DNA from: Betaproteobacteria bacterium
GTDB lineage: Bacteria; Acidobacteriota; Terriglobia; Acidiferrales; UBA7541
Reading direction: 5' to 3'
DNA: 37,184 bases
NCBI GenBank assembly: GCA_903970165.1
Contig: CAJCHZ010000058.1
Location: 1-37,184, forward strand
The notes beneath the pieces were generated by a model. The model saw nothing but the letters and a program-made list of their open reading frames with translations. It was not told the DNA's origin and made no database searches. Positions within the stretch are counted from its first letter, which is position 1, and each line of letters opens with the position of its first letter. Position numbers and translations under genes: made by a program. Below are positions 8,838 through 16,203 of this stretch, in pieces.

Positions 8838-10655
8838 ATGAACAAGCTTCCCATTATCAGGGCGATTCGAGACGCGCGGGCGAGCGCTTCCCGCGTTGCC
8901 CTGCTGACTGTTTTGTTTTCCGCGATCGTGCCGGGCCTGATTTTTGTGGCAAAGGCGGGTGACGCGCTTCCTGTCGGGCCTGGTGTTCCGGGTGACCCGG
9001 CGCCGCACGTGGTCACGGATCGCACTGGCACGCTGCAAACCAAAGACGGCCTTACGCTGCACCTGAACACGGACCTGGGCTCCGTGCGGATTATCGTGCT
9101 CGGACCGGGCGCGCCGCAAGCCGTGCATTACATCGTGCATATCGAAACGGATGCGCGTGCGCCATTAGCACAGAACCTTCTGGACCGCTACGCGCTCTCG
9201 GCAAAAACGGTGGGAAGCGGCGTGGAGATTACGGGAGCTTTACCGCCGCAGACCGGCAAAAGCGAAGCAATTGCGCAATTCTGGGTGCAATTTGAAGTGG
9301 CAGTGCCCACAGGCTACAACGTGGACGTGAACACGGGCGTTGGCGACATCGAGACGCAGGACATTGGCGGGACGGCGAACCTGGTCACGCAGGGCGGAAA
9401 TATTCGGGCGGGGCGCATAGGCTTCAACATAGTACGAAATGTTTCGCTGAACCATCCGCTGGCAAAGCTGTCCACGCAGGGCGGCCACATTCAAGTGCAG
9501 GATGTTGCTGGGGACCTAGACGCGTTCACGGCAGGCGGGCACATTGTCGCGGGAAACGTCGCCGGAGATGGAACGTTGCGCACGGGCGGCGGGCACATTC
9601 GCGCGGGACAAATCGGCGGGCGCGCGCAATTGGAAACGGACGGCGGGAACATCACGCTGAAGCAGGCGGGAAGTTTTGTCAGCGTGCGCACTGGCGGCGG
9701 ACAGATTGATTTCGGCGAAGTACGCGGCTCGGTGCGGGCGCAAACGGGCGGGGGCGGCATACGCATCATTACGGTTTCGGGGCCGATGGAAGTCGAATCC
9801 AACGGCGGAAGCGTCTGCCTGACGCGTGTGGCGGGCGCGGTGCAGGCCGCCACTGCGGGCGGAACAATTCAGGCATGGTTCAATCCGGATGCGGGTTCCA
9901 CAAACGGAGTCGTGAGCCTCCCGGGAGCTTCGCAGCTTTCTTCGGGAGCGGGAGACATCAACGTCTTCCTGCCGCGAAATCTGGCGGTGACGATCGATGC
10001 GTTGGTGGAGAAAGGCGGCTTAAGCCGGATTGATGCCGACCCCGCGCTGCTTCTGAACATCCAGCCGCAGGGAAATCGAGAATTGGGCTCGGTGCGAGCC
10101 ACAGGAATATTGAATGGCGGGGGCGCGCTGCTGAAACTGCGCACGACCGTGGGCAAAATCCGGCTGCAATACCTCGATGAAGATATAGGGCTGCGCGATT
10201 CGCTGATTCAACAGCAGCGCGAGCGAATCGAGCGCGTACGCGACTCAGACTTTCCTTCCAATAAAGCTCCGGACATGGGGCCGAGAGGCGAAGGGCAAAC
10301 TTCCGTTGATGAAAGGCGGGACTGGCTGGAAAGCTGGATGGATAGCCTCGAGCGGTTCCTTCTTGGAGGCATACATGAAGACTCCAGCGAGTTCTTCAAG
10401 CGGCTGATCGCCAGACCCGCGCCCGCATATCCCGAGCTTGCGCGGAAGGCGGGTATTCATGGAGTCGTGAAGCTGCAAGTGCGCGTGAAAACGGATGGAA
10501 GCGTGGAAGTCGTCAAGGTTCTGGAAGGCGAACCGGTTCTCGTGGATGCCGCGAGCGACGCGATAAAGAGGTGGCGCGCACGGCCGGCGTCGATAAATGG
10601 AAATCCGGTCGAGACTATTTCGACCGTGACGTTTGATTTTGAACCGTCGCACTGA
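8838..10655 (+). CDS. DUF4097-type beta-repeat protein with C-terminal TonB domain
   Basis: The 605-residue protein has an N-terminal membrane anchor or signal (about 17-40, VALLTVLFSAIVPGLIFV). A long glycine-rich beta-repeat region follows (about 60-450), in which units such as TQGGNIRAGRI, TQGGHIQVQDV, TGGGHIRAGQI and TDGGNITLKQA recur, as in DUF4097/adhesin-like beta-helix domains. The last 80 residues are a TonB C-terminal domain (PAYPELARKAGIHGVVKLQVRV, then DAIKRWRARPASING). TonB-C domains contact outer-membrane receptors in the periplasm. The ATG follows weakly purine-rich sequence, 94 bases after the anti-sigma gene, and the gene probably belongs to the same operon. Joining a beta-helix-like domain to TonB-C is uncommon. 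The ExbB/ExbD partners are not in this window. Confidence 0.85.
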   Translation: MNKLPIIRAIRDARASASRVALLTVLFSAIVPGLIFVAKAGDALPVGPGVPGDPAPHVVTDRTGTLQTKDGLTLHLNTDLGSVRIIVLGPGAPQAVHYIVHIETDARAPLAQNLLDRYALSAKTVGSGVEITGALPPQTGKSEAIAQFWVQFEVAVPTGYNVDVNTGVGDIETQDIGGTANLVTQGGNIRAGRIGFNIVRNVSLNHPLAKLSTQGGHIQVQDVAGDLDAFTAGGHIVAGNVAGDGTLRTGGGHIRAGQIGGRAQLETDGGNITLKQAGSFVSVRTGGGQIDFGEVRGSVRAQTGGGGIRIITVSGPMEVESNGGSVCLTRVAGAVQAATAGGTIQAWFNPDAGSTNGVVSLPGASQLSSGAGDINVFLPRNLAVTIDALVEKGGLSRIDADPALLLNIQPQGNRELGSVRATGILNGGGALLKLRTTVGKIRLQYLDEDIGLRDSLIQQQRERIERVRDSDFPSNKAPDMGPRGEGQTSVDERRDWLESWMDSLERFLLGGIHEDSSEFFKRLIARPAPAYPELARKAGIHGVVKLQVRVKTDGSVEVVKVLEGEPVLVDAASDAIKRWRARPASINGNPVETISTVTFDFEPSH

Positions 10656-10730
10656 CGGAGTGTAACGGTTCCTCTGTGGGTGTAGTAACGAGCAACCGCT
10701 CGTGAGATGAACTCGATAGGGGTAAACGAA

Positions 10731-11495
10731 ATGCGACGTCCAGGTTTGCGCGCGGCCGTGTTGATGCTCCTTATGCTTGCAGGAGTGACTGCTGCTCCTG
10801 GCTTTGCGATCAGCAAGGACTTCCATGAGTCATTTCCGCTGGAGGCAGGCGGTACGTTTGAACTGCAGAACGTTAATGGCCCGGTGGAGGTGGAAGGCTG
10901 GGACCGCAACGTTGTGGAAATTCGTGCGGTGAAAATCGCCAAGGTAAAAGAGGCGGACATCGAACGCGTGACGATCGAGGTGGAAGTACGGCCAAATTCC
11001 GTGTCGGTCGTGACACGGTATCCGCAGAATGAAGGCGTGGAAGTGGCCGTCGAATACATGGTGCACGTTCCGCATGGTGCACGGGTCGAACACATTGGCA
11101 TGGTCAATGGCACGCTGAAAATTGCCGGAGTCGAAGCCGTGGAGGATCTGCGCACGGTGAACGGAAATATTGAGGTGTACGAGGGCGGCGGAAGCGTGCA
11201 TGCGCGCACGACCAACGGCAATCTCCACCTGGAGCTTTCGCGCGCGATGGATGACAAGGGCATGACCGCGGAAACGACGAACGGCTCGCTTTTGCTAGCT
11301 GTGCCGGAGGATACGCAGGCAAATCTTGAGGCGCGTTCGTTAAATGGAAATTTTTATTCGGAGTTACCCCTGTCTCTGGAGAGCTCCATAAAGCCGCGGG
11401 AAATGCGGGGAAAGTATGGCAAAGGCGGCGCGCCGATTAAGCTAAATACCATCAACGGTGGAATACGCGTGGTGATTTTGCGCTCAACGGTTTAG
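10731..11495 (+). CDS. Secreted DUF4097 family protein
   Basis: The 254-residue protein has a signal peptide (RAAVLMLLMLAGVTAAPGFA) and then a DUF4097-type beta-repeat domain. Recurrent units are LQNVNGPVEVEGWDRN, MVNGTLKIAGVEA, TVNGNIEVYEG, TTNGNLHLEL, TTNGSLLLAV, SLNGNFYSEL and TINGGIRVVI. The regular NG turns suggest a right-handed beta-solenoid in the periplasm or at the surface. The ATG at 10731 is chosen because AGGGG lies 8 bases upstream; an in-frame ATG at 10707 has no such site. It follows the DUF4097/TonB gene, which carries a related repeat, so the two may interact. Function is otherwise unknown. Confidence 0.85.
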   Translation: MRRPGLRAAVLMLLMLAGVTAAPGFAISKDFHESFPLEAGGTFELQNVNGPVEVEGWDRNVVEIRAVKIAKVKEADIERVTIEVEVRPNSVSVVTRYPQNEGVEVAVEYMVHVPHGARVEHIGMVNGTLKIAGVEAVEDLRTVNGNIEVYEGGGSVHARTTNGNLHLELSRAMDDKGMTAETTNGSLLLAVPEDTQANLEARSLNGNFYSELPLSLESSIKPREMRGKYGKGGAPIKLNTINGGIRVVILRSTV

Positions 11496-11534
11496 CGCGA
11501 GGCGCGTCTAAGCAAAGCAGGAGGCAGAAATATC

Positions 11535-12527
11535 ATGCTGAAACGTATTTTGTTTGTGGGCGGAGCGGTGGCGCTTGGTGCTGTGCTGATTGCGCTGCCC
11601 GGGCGTTCCGAGATGCCGCAAGATGCGGTGGCTGAAAAGACGGCGCGGACAGAAGCGAGCCGTGCGCAAGTGGCTCTACAGGCCGCGCTTCAAGACGCGC
11701 AGGAGCGCAAGCGCGTGCTGATCACGCCCGATGCACAGGTGGACTCAGACGGTCCCGTGGTTTTGCTCGACGACGGCGCCAGTTGGCTGGGCGTGGAATC
11801 GCAGGAAGTCAATTCAGACAAGGCCAGGGAACTGAAGTTGCCGGCAGAACGCGGCGTGTTGCTGCAGCGAATCGTGCCGGACAGTCCCGCGGCGAAAGCG
11901 GGCTTGAAAGAGAACGATGTCATCACCGAAATTAACGGACAGCGCGTCGAAGGCGCTACGCAATTTCGCCGCATGATTCACGAAATTCCCGCCGGGCGGA
12001 ACGTGCAATTCACAGTGTGGCGCGACGGCCACGCGCAAACCATCCACGTTACGCTGGGATCGTCCGAGGATAACGCCAATGCCCGGGTAAAACCCTTCCC
12101 GCGCGCGTTCTCCTTCCAGCTTCCGAACGTTGAGATCCCGGAAATTCCCGATGGGCCGGCGACGGACTGGACTTACGAGTTGATGCCTGGCGGCCGACCG
12201 CGTCTGGGCATTGATGCCGAAGACCTTAGCGGCCAATTCGGAGCCTATTTTGGCGCGCCGGATGGCGAAGGCGTGCTGGTGCGCGAGGTGAACACGGGGT
12301 CCGCTGCGGAAAAAGCGGGGCTAAAAAGTGGGGACGTAATCATTTCGCTGAACGGCGATCGCATCCGTTCGCTTGGCGATTTGCGCGAGAAGCTTGCCGG
12401 GAAGCGGGAAGAAAAGACGGTAAAGCTCGGCGTTCTACGCAGCAAGAGCGAGCAGACGATTACCGTGGAACTGCCGCCACCACCTTCGAAAGCTCCTCGG
12501 GCTATTTCGCGGCGCACCAATATTTAA
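11535..12527 (+). CDS. Exported protein with two PDZ domains
   Basis: The 330-residue protein has a signal sequence or membrane anchor (ILFVGGAVALGAVLIALPG), a helical linker, and two PDZ domains. The first is at about 78-170 (WLGVESQEV, GVLLQRIVPDSPAAKAGLKENDVITEINGQRV). The second is at about 220-315 (RLGIDAEDL, GVLVREVNTGSAAEKAGLKSGDVIISLNGDRI). No trypsin-like protease domain is present, unlike DegP/HtrA, so it probably acts as a periplasmic scaffold or chaperone-like binder of C-terminal tails. AGGAGG precedes the ATG by 11 bases. It is the last gene of the sigma-factor operon and is followed by a strong terminator. A link to envelope stress is inferred from the ECF sigma context. Confidence 0.88.
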   Translation: MLKRILFVGGAVALGAVLIALPGRSEMPQDAVAEKTARTEASRAQVALQAALQDAQERKRVLITPDAQVDSDGPVVLLDDGASWLGVESQEVNSDKARELKLPAERGVLLQRIVPDSPAAKAGLKENDVITEINGQRVEGATQFRRMIHEIPAGRNVQFTVWRDGHAQTIHVTLGSSEDNANARVKPFPRAFSFQLPNVEIPEIPDGPATDWTYELMPGGRPRLGIDAEDLSGQFGAYFGAPDGEGVLVREVNTGSAAEKAGLKSGDVIISLNGDRIRSLGDLREKLAGKREEKTVKLGVLRSKSEQTITVELPPPPSKAPRAISRRTNI

Positions 12528-12542
12528 GAAAGCTTCGCTCAA

Positions 12543-12582
12543 AAAGAGGCCCGGACAATTTGTCCGGGCCTCTTTGTTTTTT
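12543..12582. terminator. Strong intrinsic terminator, probably bidirectional
   Basis: AAAGAGGCCCGGACAA and its exact complement at 12560-12575 form a long GC-rich hairpin, followed by a T-rich tract on the plus strand and flanked by an A-run on the other side. It lies between the convergent PDZ gene and the lasso operon, so it can end both transcripts. Confidence 0.93.
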
Positions 12583-12621
12583 CGGGCGCTCAAGAGAAGC
12601 TACCCGTCGCGCTAACGCGCT

Positions 12622-13560
12622 TCAGGACTTGCCCTCGCGGCCGTACTTTCGTACGAGACGGAATGGACGTCCCATGGCATCGAGAAACCAGTGACGTTTA
12701 TTTTCTTCGCCTTCAACCCAGTCTTCCTCCGTGGGCGAGAAGGAGAGCCGGAAAAGATAGGACAAGCTGGAAGAACCGCCGCCGTGCATACCTATGCGAA
12801 ACTTCGCCCGTTCGACAATTCCGGGCGGCGCGGAACCTGCCGCGGGAAGCCATTGGACAATCCGTCTAGACAGCTGTCCGGCGGCCGGGTCCGATCGCAA
12901 AGCCGAGGCGATGGACTCGGGTAGCGGAGCACTCAGTACATCAGCGGCCAACCGCAATCCAACGTGTAACATGCGCGACGCGCCAACTTCATTGGCGGCC
13001 GATTTTACGCGGACCCAATCGAGTTGCTGCCGGGATACGAAGGCCGCTACGTCGGCGATGTAAACCAGCCGCTCCCAAAAGTGTTTTGCGCCGTGGATGC
13101 AAATCAGGATCAGTTCGTCTTCGGGGGAAAGGGCGGGGACTTCGTGCGCATCGAACTTTTCGCGGACTTGACGGCTAAAAAGCGCCTCCAGCGGAAGAGG
13201 CTTCGGATGATAGCGAAAGGTGAGCTCGGTGTGGAATTCGATGAGGAGTTTCGTGCCGGGGTGCCGGAAATTGTATTCGCCCGGAATTTTTTTAGCATGG
13301 ATAGCGGTCACGGGGACCGTGGATTCGTATCCGAGGCCGAGCATCAACTCTGTGGAGCGCAAAATATCCTTATCGCGCACGATCAAATCCAGATCGCCAT
13401 ATTGACGCAATCCCGGATCACCGTAACTGCGAACAGAGAGCACAGGCCCTTTAATCACGAGAGCCTCGATACCCGAGGCGCCGAAGCAATCGAAGAGGCG
13501 GAACATCTCCGCGCTCACATTCATGGTGAAGAGCGTTTGATTGCGGCGCCAGGTGCGCAT
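12622..13560 (-). CDS. Lasso-cluster nucleotidyltransferase-like protein (PF14907 type), N-terminus disputed
   Basis: The 312-residue frame contains the nucleotidyltransferase core of the uncharacterised PF14907 family (NTP_transf_5). It has VIKGPVLSVRSYGDPGLRQYGDLDLIV, with the D-x-D pair of the polymerase-beta fold, then EFHTELTFRYHPKPL and HGAKHFWERLVYIADVAAF. Members are found in lasso-peptide clusters; in the pseudomycoidin cluster a member is reported to act after the kinase and add hexose to the phosphorylated peptide. It is the last gene of the lasso operon and ends just before the bidirectional terminator. The ATG at 13560 has a poor ribosome binding site. The same frame remains open and family-like upstream to 13809, so the real protein probably begins earlier (see next entry). 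Confidence 0.8.
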   Translation of the reverse strand: MRTWRRNQTLFTMNVSAEMFRLFDCFGASGIEALVIKGPVLSVRSYGDPGLRQYGDLDLIVRDKDILRSTELMLGLGYESTVPVTAIHAKKIPGEYNFRHPGTKLLIEFHTELTFRYHPKPLPLEALFSRQVREKFDAHEVPALSPEDELILICIHGAKHFWERLVYIADVAAFVSRQQLDWVRVKSAANEVGASRMLHVGLRLAADVLSAPLPESIASALRSDPAAGQLSRRIVQWLPAAGSAPPGIVERAKFRIGMHGGGSSSLSYLFRLSFSPTEEDWVEGEENKRHWFLDAMGRPFRLVRKYGREGKS

Positions 13561-13813
13561 AGCGTCGCGGTTTTCCGCCGGAATGACTGACTCGTCGTAG
13601 TCAAAAAGACGCGCGGCAGTTATTCCGAGGACGCCGTGGTCATCGGCGAAGGCAATCAGAGAAGACCAGTCGAGAGGCGCACGAAGCCTTGCGGCCAGGC
13701 GTTGAAGGTCCGGCTGCGGCCTGGCACACTCGAGCAGGAGCGCCCACTCCGCTTCCAGATCTTCGGCTCCTTGTGGCAGTGTTTCCGTCAGAAAATCCCC
13801 CGGCCATTTTCAT
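13561..13813 (-). other. Upstream coding region of the nucleotidyltransferase with an apparent frameshift
   Basis: In the frame of the nucleotidyltransferase, the codons upstream of 13560 read WALLLECARPQ, LRAPLDWSSLIAFADDHGV and ARLFDYDESV. These match the helical N-terminal region usual for this family. No ATG, GTG or TTG occurs in this frame before a TGA at 13810-13812. One base out of frame is an ATG at 13813 (codons M K M A G). The two frames would join if the run of five C at 13797-13801 had four. Either the run is a sequencing error, or the gene is frameshifted, or an unusual start is used. The methyltransferase stop is only 30 bases upstream. Confidence 0.6.
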
Positions 13814-13843
13814 GGAGGCGCGCGGAATTGGCAAACTCTTCCG

Positions 13844-15043
13844 TTAGCGGGAAAACCTCTCGGCCAAAGTGGAGACGCGGCGGAAAGCATCTTCCTGCCG
13901 GCGAAAAACATTGGGGAATTTTTCCGCGGCAGCTTGCGCGATTTCCTGCAAAGGCGCGACGCCGTTCATGGCCTGCAAGAGCCAGTGCTCCGCCAGGCCA
14001 GCTTCGGTGAGGTGCGGAACGTAATCTACAGCGTGGCGACGAAGTGTCTCCGACATAAATTGCGCGCCTTCAAAAGTAGATTGACGGAAAATTCGTTCGG
14101 GCTGACCGCTGTAGGCTGGGATTTTTGTCTCCCAGCGCCAGATATAATCGCCCCCAACGGGATCAGCGTGCAAATCGACCTCAATCTGCTGACCTGCCTC
14201 CAAAGGCACGGGCTCAAGCCATGGCAGAAAACCCTGGCCGTAAACAGTGCTTACCGGTCCGGGGCCGCTCGAAAATCCAATGTTTTCAAAGAGTTTAGCT
14301 TCAAACCAGGCGGTCACTCCGTGTCCTACGCCGTTGCGAGTGGCGCGGAAATGCATTTTCGCGGAAGCGCGGGTGTTGAGGTGCGCCGTATAGTCCAGCG
14401 TGCACCAGTTGTGAGGCTCCGTCAGAAGCTGCTCGCGCTTCGAACGCACTTTGTAGACGCCATTCAGAATTAGCGAAAGCGGAGTGGAAAGGTCAATGTC
14501 GCGGCCAGGATCTTTCCAAGGCGAACTAATGCGGTTGTAGTATTCCGGCGCCTCGACGATGGCGGCGTAAAGCACATCGCACTGGGGGATTTGCGCGCCG
14601 CCGTCTTTCAGAAAACGGACTCGAGCATCCTCAATCGACGGCAGAGCGTCATTGAAGAACGGCAAAGCTCCACGCACATCGGAAACAACGACATCGGCGC
14701 GCTCGGGAAGCTCGATTTGACGGGAATCGCCGTGAAGGAATTCGATGCGATCGGTAAAGCCGTTGGCTGCAGCTAACCGTCGCGCCAGGTGAATGACGTC
14801 GCCGCCATCGATTGCATATACGCGCTTCGCGCCAGCCCGGCAAGCCAGCAGCGCAAAAATACCGGGGCCGCAGCCGAGGTCTACGACGACATCTCCGGGG
14901 CGCACGGCGCGGCCAACCGCATCGGCGTAGGCTTCAAAGCGTGCTTTGTCGGCGACCATGTCGCCAAATTCATCGAGCCTGTACATCTCAGCGGCCGGCT
15001 GCGGCGCCGATGCTGAGTGGGGCTGCCAGCGAACGCGTGGCAT
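13844..15043 (-). CDS. PRMT-like SAM-dependent methyltransferase of the lasso operon
   Basis: The 399-residue protein opens with YRLDEFGDMVADKARFEAYADAV and SAM-binding motif I VVDLGCGPG (about 53-61). The ribose-binding acid D79 (RVYAIDG) follows. Then comes VSDVRGALPFF near 119, at the place of the first acidic element of the arginine-methyltransferase double-E loop. The C-terminal half is a beta-barrel-like extension typical of PRMT folds. It probably methylates a peptide or protein; its substrate may be the lasso peptide, by context only. The frame from 15043 overlaps the kinase gene by 56 bases. An alternative ATG at 14986 sits one base after the kinase stop codon and would give 380 residues. 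I cannot decide which is used. Confidence 0.85.
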   Translation of the reverse strand: MPRVRWQPHSASAPQPAAEMYRLDEFGDMVADKARFEAYADAVGRAVRPGDVVVDLGCGPGIFALLACRAGAKRVYAIDGGDVIHLARRLAAANGFTDRIEFLHGDSRQIELPERADVVVSDVRGALPFFNDALPSIEDARVRFLKDGGAQIPQCDVLYAAIVEAPEYYNRISSPWKDPGRDIDLSTPLSLILNGVYKVRSKREQLLTEPHNWCTLDYTAHLNTRASAKMHFRATRNGVGHGVTAWFEAKLFENIGFSSGPGPVSTVYGQGFLPWLEPVPLEAGQQIEVDLHADPVGGDYIWRWETKIPAYSGQPERIFRQSTFEGAQFMSETLRRHAVDYVPHLTEAGLAEHWLLQAMNGVAPLQEIAQAAAEKFPNVFRRQEDAFRRVSTLAERFSR

Positions 15044-16028
15044 CGGCCAGGATCAAATCGCAGAGCGCACCGACTCGAGATGGGTCGCTATGGGGGACAA
15101 TTCGCCGCACTGGAACCCGTGAAACCAGGCGTGACAGCAACTCAAATTCCTGTGCACGCTGCGCGCGATCCAGAAGCCAATTCATATAGGTATTCTGCAC
15201 AAGTTCCAGAAACACGTCGCAGCCGCTTACTTCTTCCACGCGCGGAGCATTTTCCGTTTCGCGAGGAGCCAGAATGTAAACGCCCCCGAGAGGCTGCTTC
15301 TGAATTTCCAGTCTGGCCTGCCCGCCATTCAGCGGCAAATAACATTTCTCCCAGTTAGGCGCTATGAGAGGCAGGGCGTCTCGCTTTCCCATCAGCATCT
15401 CGACGGATTCCGGCCACAAACACACGCGAGGATAACCTGCCTCAATAGCAAAGTCGCCGTCGGCTTCCTCGACAGCAGCAATATCCTCGCAAAGAACGGG
15501 CACTCCCCGCAGCGCTAGGGCCGCCGCAGTCGTGGATTTTCCTGCTCCGGCCGCGCCGGTCAATGCAATGGCTTTGCCACCCAAGCAGAGCGCGCTCGCG
15601 TGAAGCGCAGTGAAGCCGCGCCGGCGAAGTATATAGCCCATGACCGGCCCAAGAAAATAGGTCGAAAGATCCCTCATGGACTGGCCTTCGCCGGGAGTTC
15701 CCCATAGGCGCGTAGTGGCGGCGTTCACCACAAAGCAGGTTCCATCCGAATAGTAGAGCCTGAAGAATTGGCCGTCGCCGAGTGAGGTGAGAACAAACGC
15801 CGGATCGTGCGTCTCCTCGCAAGCTGGGATGGTTTGAAGGATTACCTGTGGCAGTTGCAAGGCAGCTTCCGCCCACGAAGGGGGCTTCTGAAAATCCACA
15901 ATCAAGTCAGGGGAGGGGGAGGCGTCAGAAGCCTCGAATAACCCGGGAATTGGAGTGTTGGAAGTAAAACTGAGGCCGTATACTTGATAGCGAAGAGTCA
16001 CAGGATGAGGCCCATTCGATCGCAGCAC
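14988..16028 (-). CDS. Lasso peptide-associated HPr-kinase-like kinase
   Basis: The 346-residue protein resembles the C-terminal domain of HPr serine kinase/phosphorylase. It has LHASALCLGGKAIALTG, a Walker A GAAGAGKST at about 158-166, and CEDIAAV near 180, where Asp would position the nucleophile. The N-terminal region (RYQVYGLSFTSNTPIPGL) is a family-specific extension. Relatives in the paeninodin-type clusters phosphorylate the lasso peptide at its C-terminal end. The proposed core here ends in Thr-Ala, not Ser, so the acceptor is unclear; Ser10, Ser12, Thr14 and Thr18 of the core are candidates. The GTG at 16028 lies 22 bases after the precursor stop codon and has no clear ribosome binding site. 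Confidence 0.88.
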   Translation of the reverse strand: MLRSNGPHPVTLRYQVYGLSFTSNTPIPGLFEASDASPSPDLIVDFQKPPSWAEAALQLPQVILQTIPACEETHDPAFVLTSLGDGQFFRLYYSDGTCFVVNAATTRLWGTPGEGQSMRDLSTYFLGPVMGYILRRRGFTALHASALCLGGKAIALTGAAGAGKSTTAAALALRGVPVLCEDIAAVEEADGDFAIEAGYPRVCLWPESVEMLMGKRDALPLIAPNWEKCYLPLNGGQARLEIQKQPLGGVYILAPRETENAPRVEEVSGCDVFLELVQNTYMNWLLDRAQRAQEFELLSRLVSRVPVRRIVPHSDPSRVGALCDLILADATRSLAAPLSIGAAAGR

Positions 16029-16050
16029 GTGTCAGAACATAAAACTACTA

Positions 16051-16203
16051 TTAAGCTGTTTTACGCATAGTCAATGATTTGCTGCCATCCAGAGTCCCTT
16101 TGGTACCCGACTTGGTCAAAGTCATCTCCGTTAAATTGCCATAGACTAGGAGTTTGGGTGCTTGGTAGGGCTTTTTCGCAGATGCCTCAGACCGCGACCT
16201 CAT
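16051..16203 (-). CDS. Lasso-peptide precursor (50 residues)
   Basis: A small gene starts directly after the TGA of the cyclase (ATG at 16203) with GGGGGA six bases upstream. The leader contains KKPYQAPKLLVYGNL, with Y13, P16, L18 and G22 in the lasso leader pattern Y-x2-P-x-L-x3-G that is bound by the PqqD-like B1 protein. The most plausible core is residues 32-50, SGTKGTLDGSKSLTMRKTA. In it Thr30 is the usual Thr at -2, Ser1 supplies the amine and Asp8 the carboxyl for an eight-residue macrolactam ring. Met15, Arg16 and Lys17 are possible steric plugs. By pure leader spacing a core starting at Thr30 is possible, but Asp would then be at position 10, outside the usual 7-9. It lies between cyclase and kinase in the operon. 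Confidence 0.9.
   Translation of the reverse strand: MRSRSEASAKKPYQAPKLLVYGNLTEMTLTKSGTKGTLDGSKSLTMRKTA

Noticed and set aside
11535..12527. DegP/HtrA-type protease
   Set aside because: Two PDZ domains are present, but no trypsin-like domain or GNSGG motif was found.
16051..16203. Alternative lasso core beginning at Thr30 of the precursor
   Set aside because: It fits the common leader spacing, but the only Asp would be at core position 10, outside the usual 7-9 ring size, so the Ser32 start is preferred.
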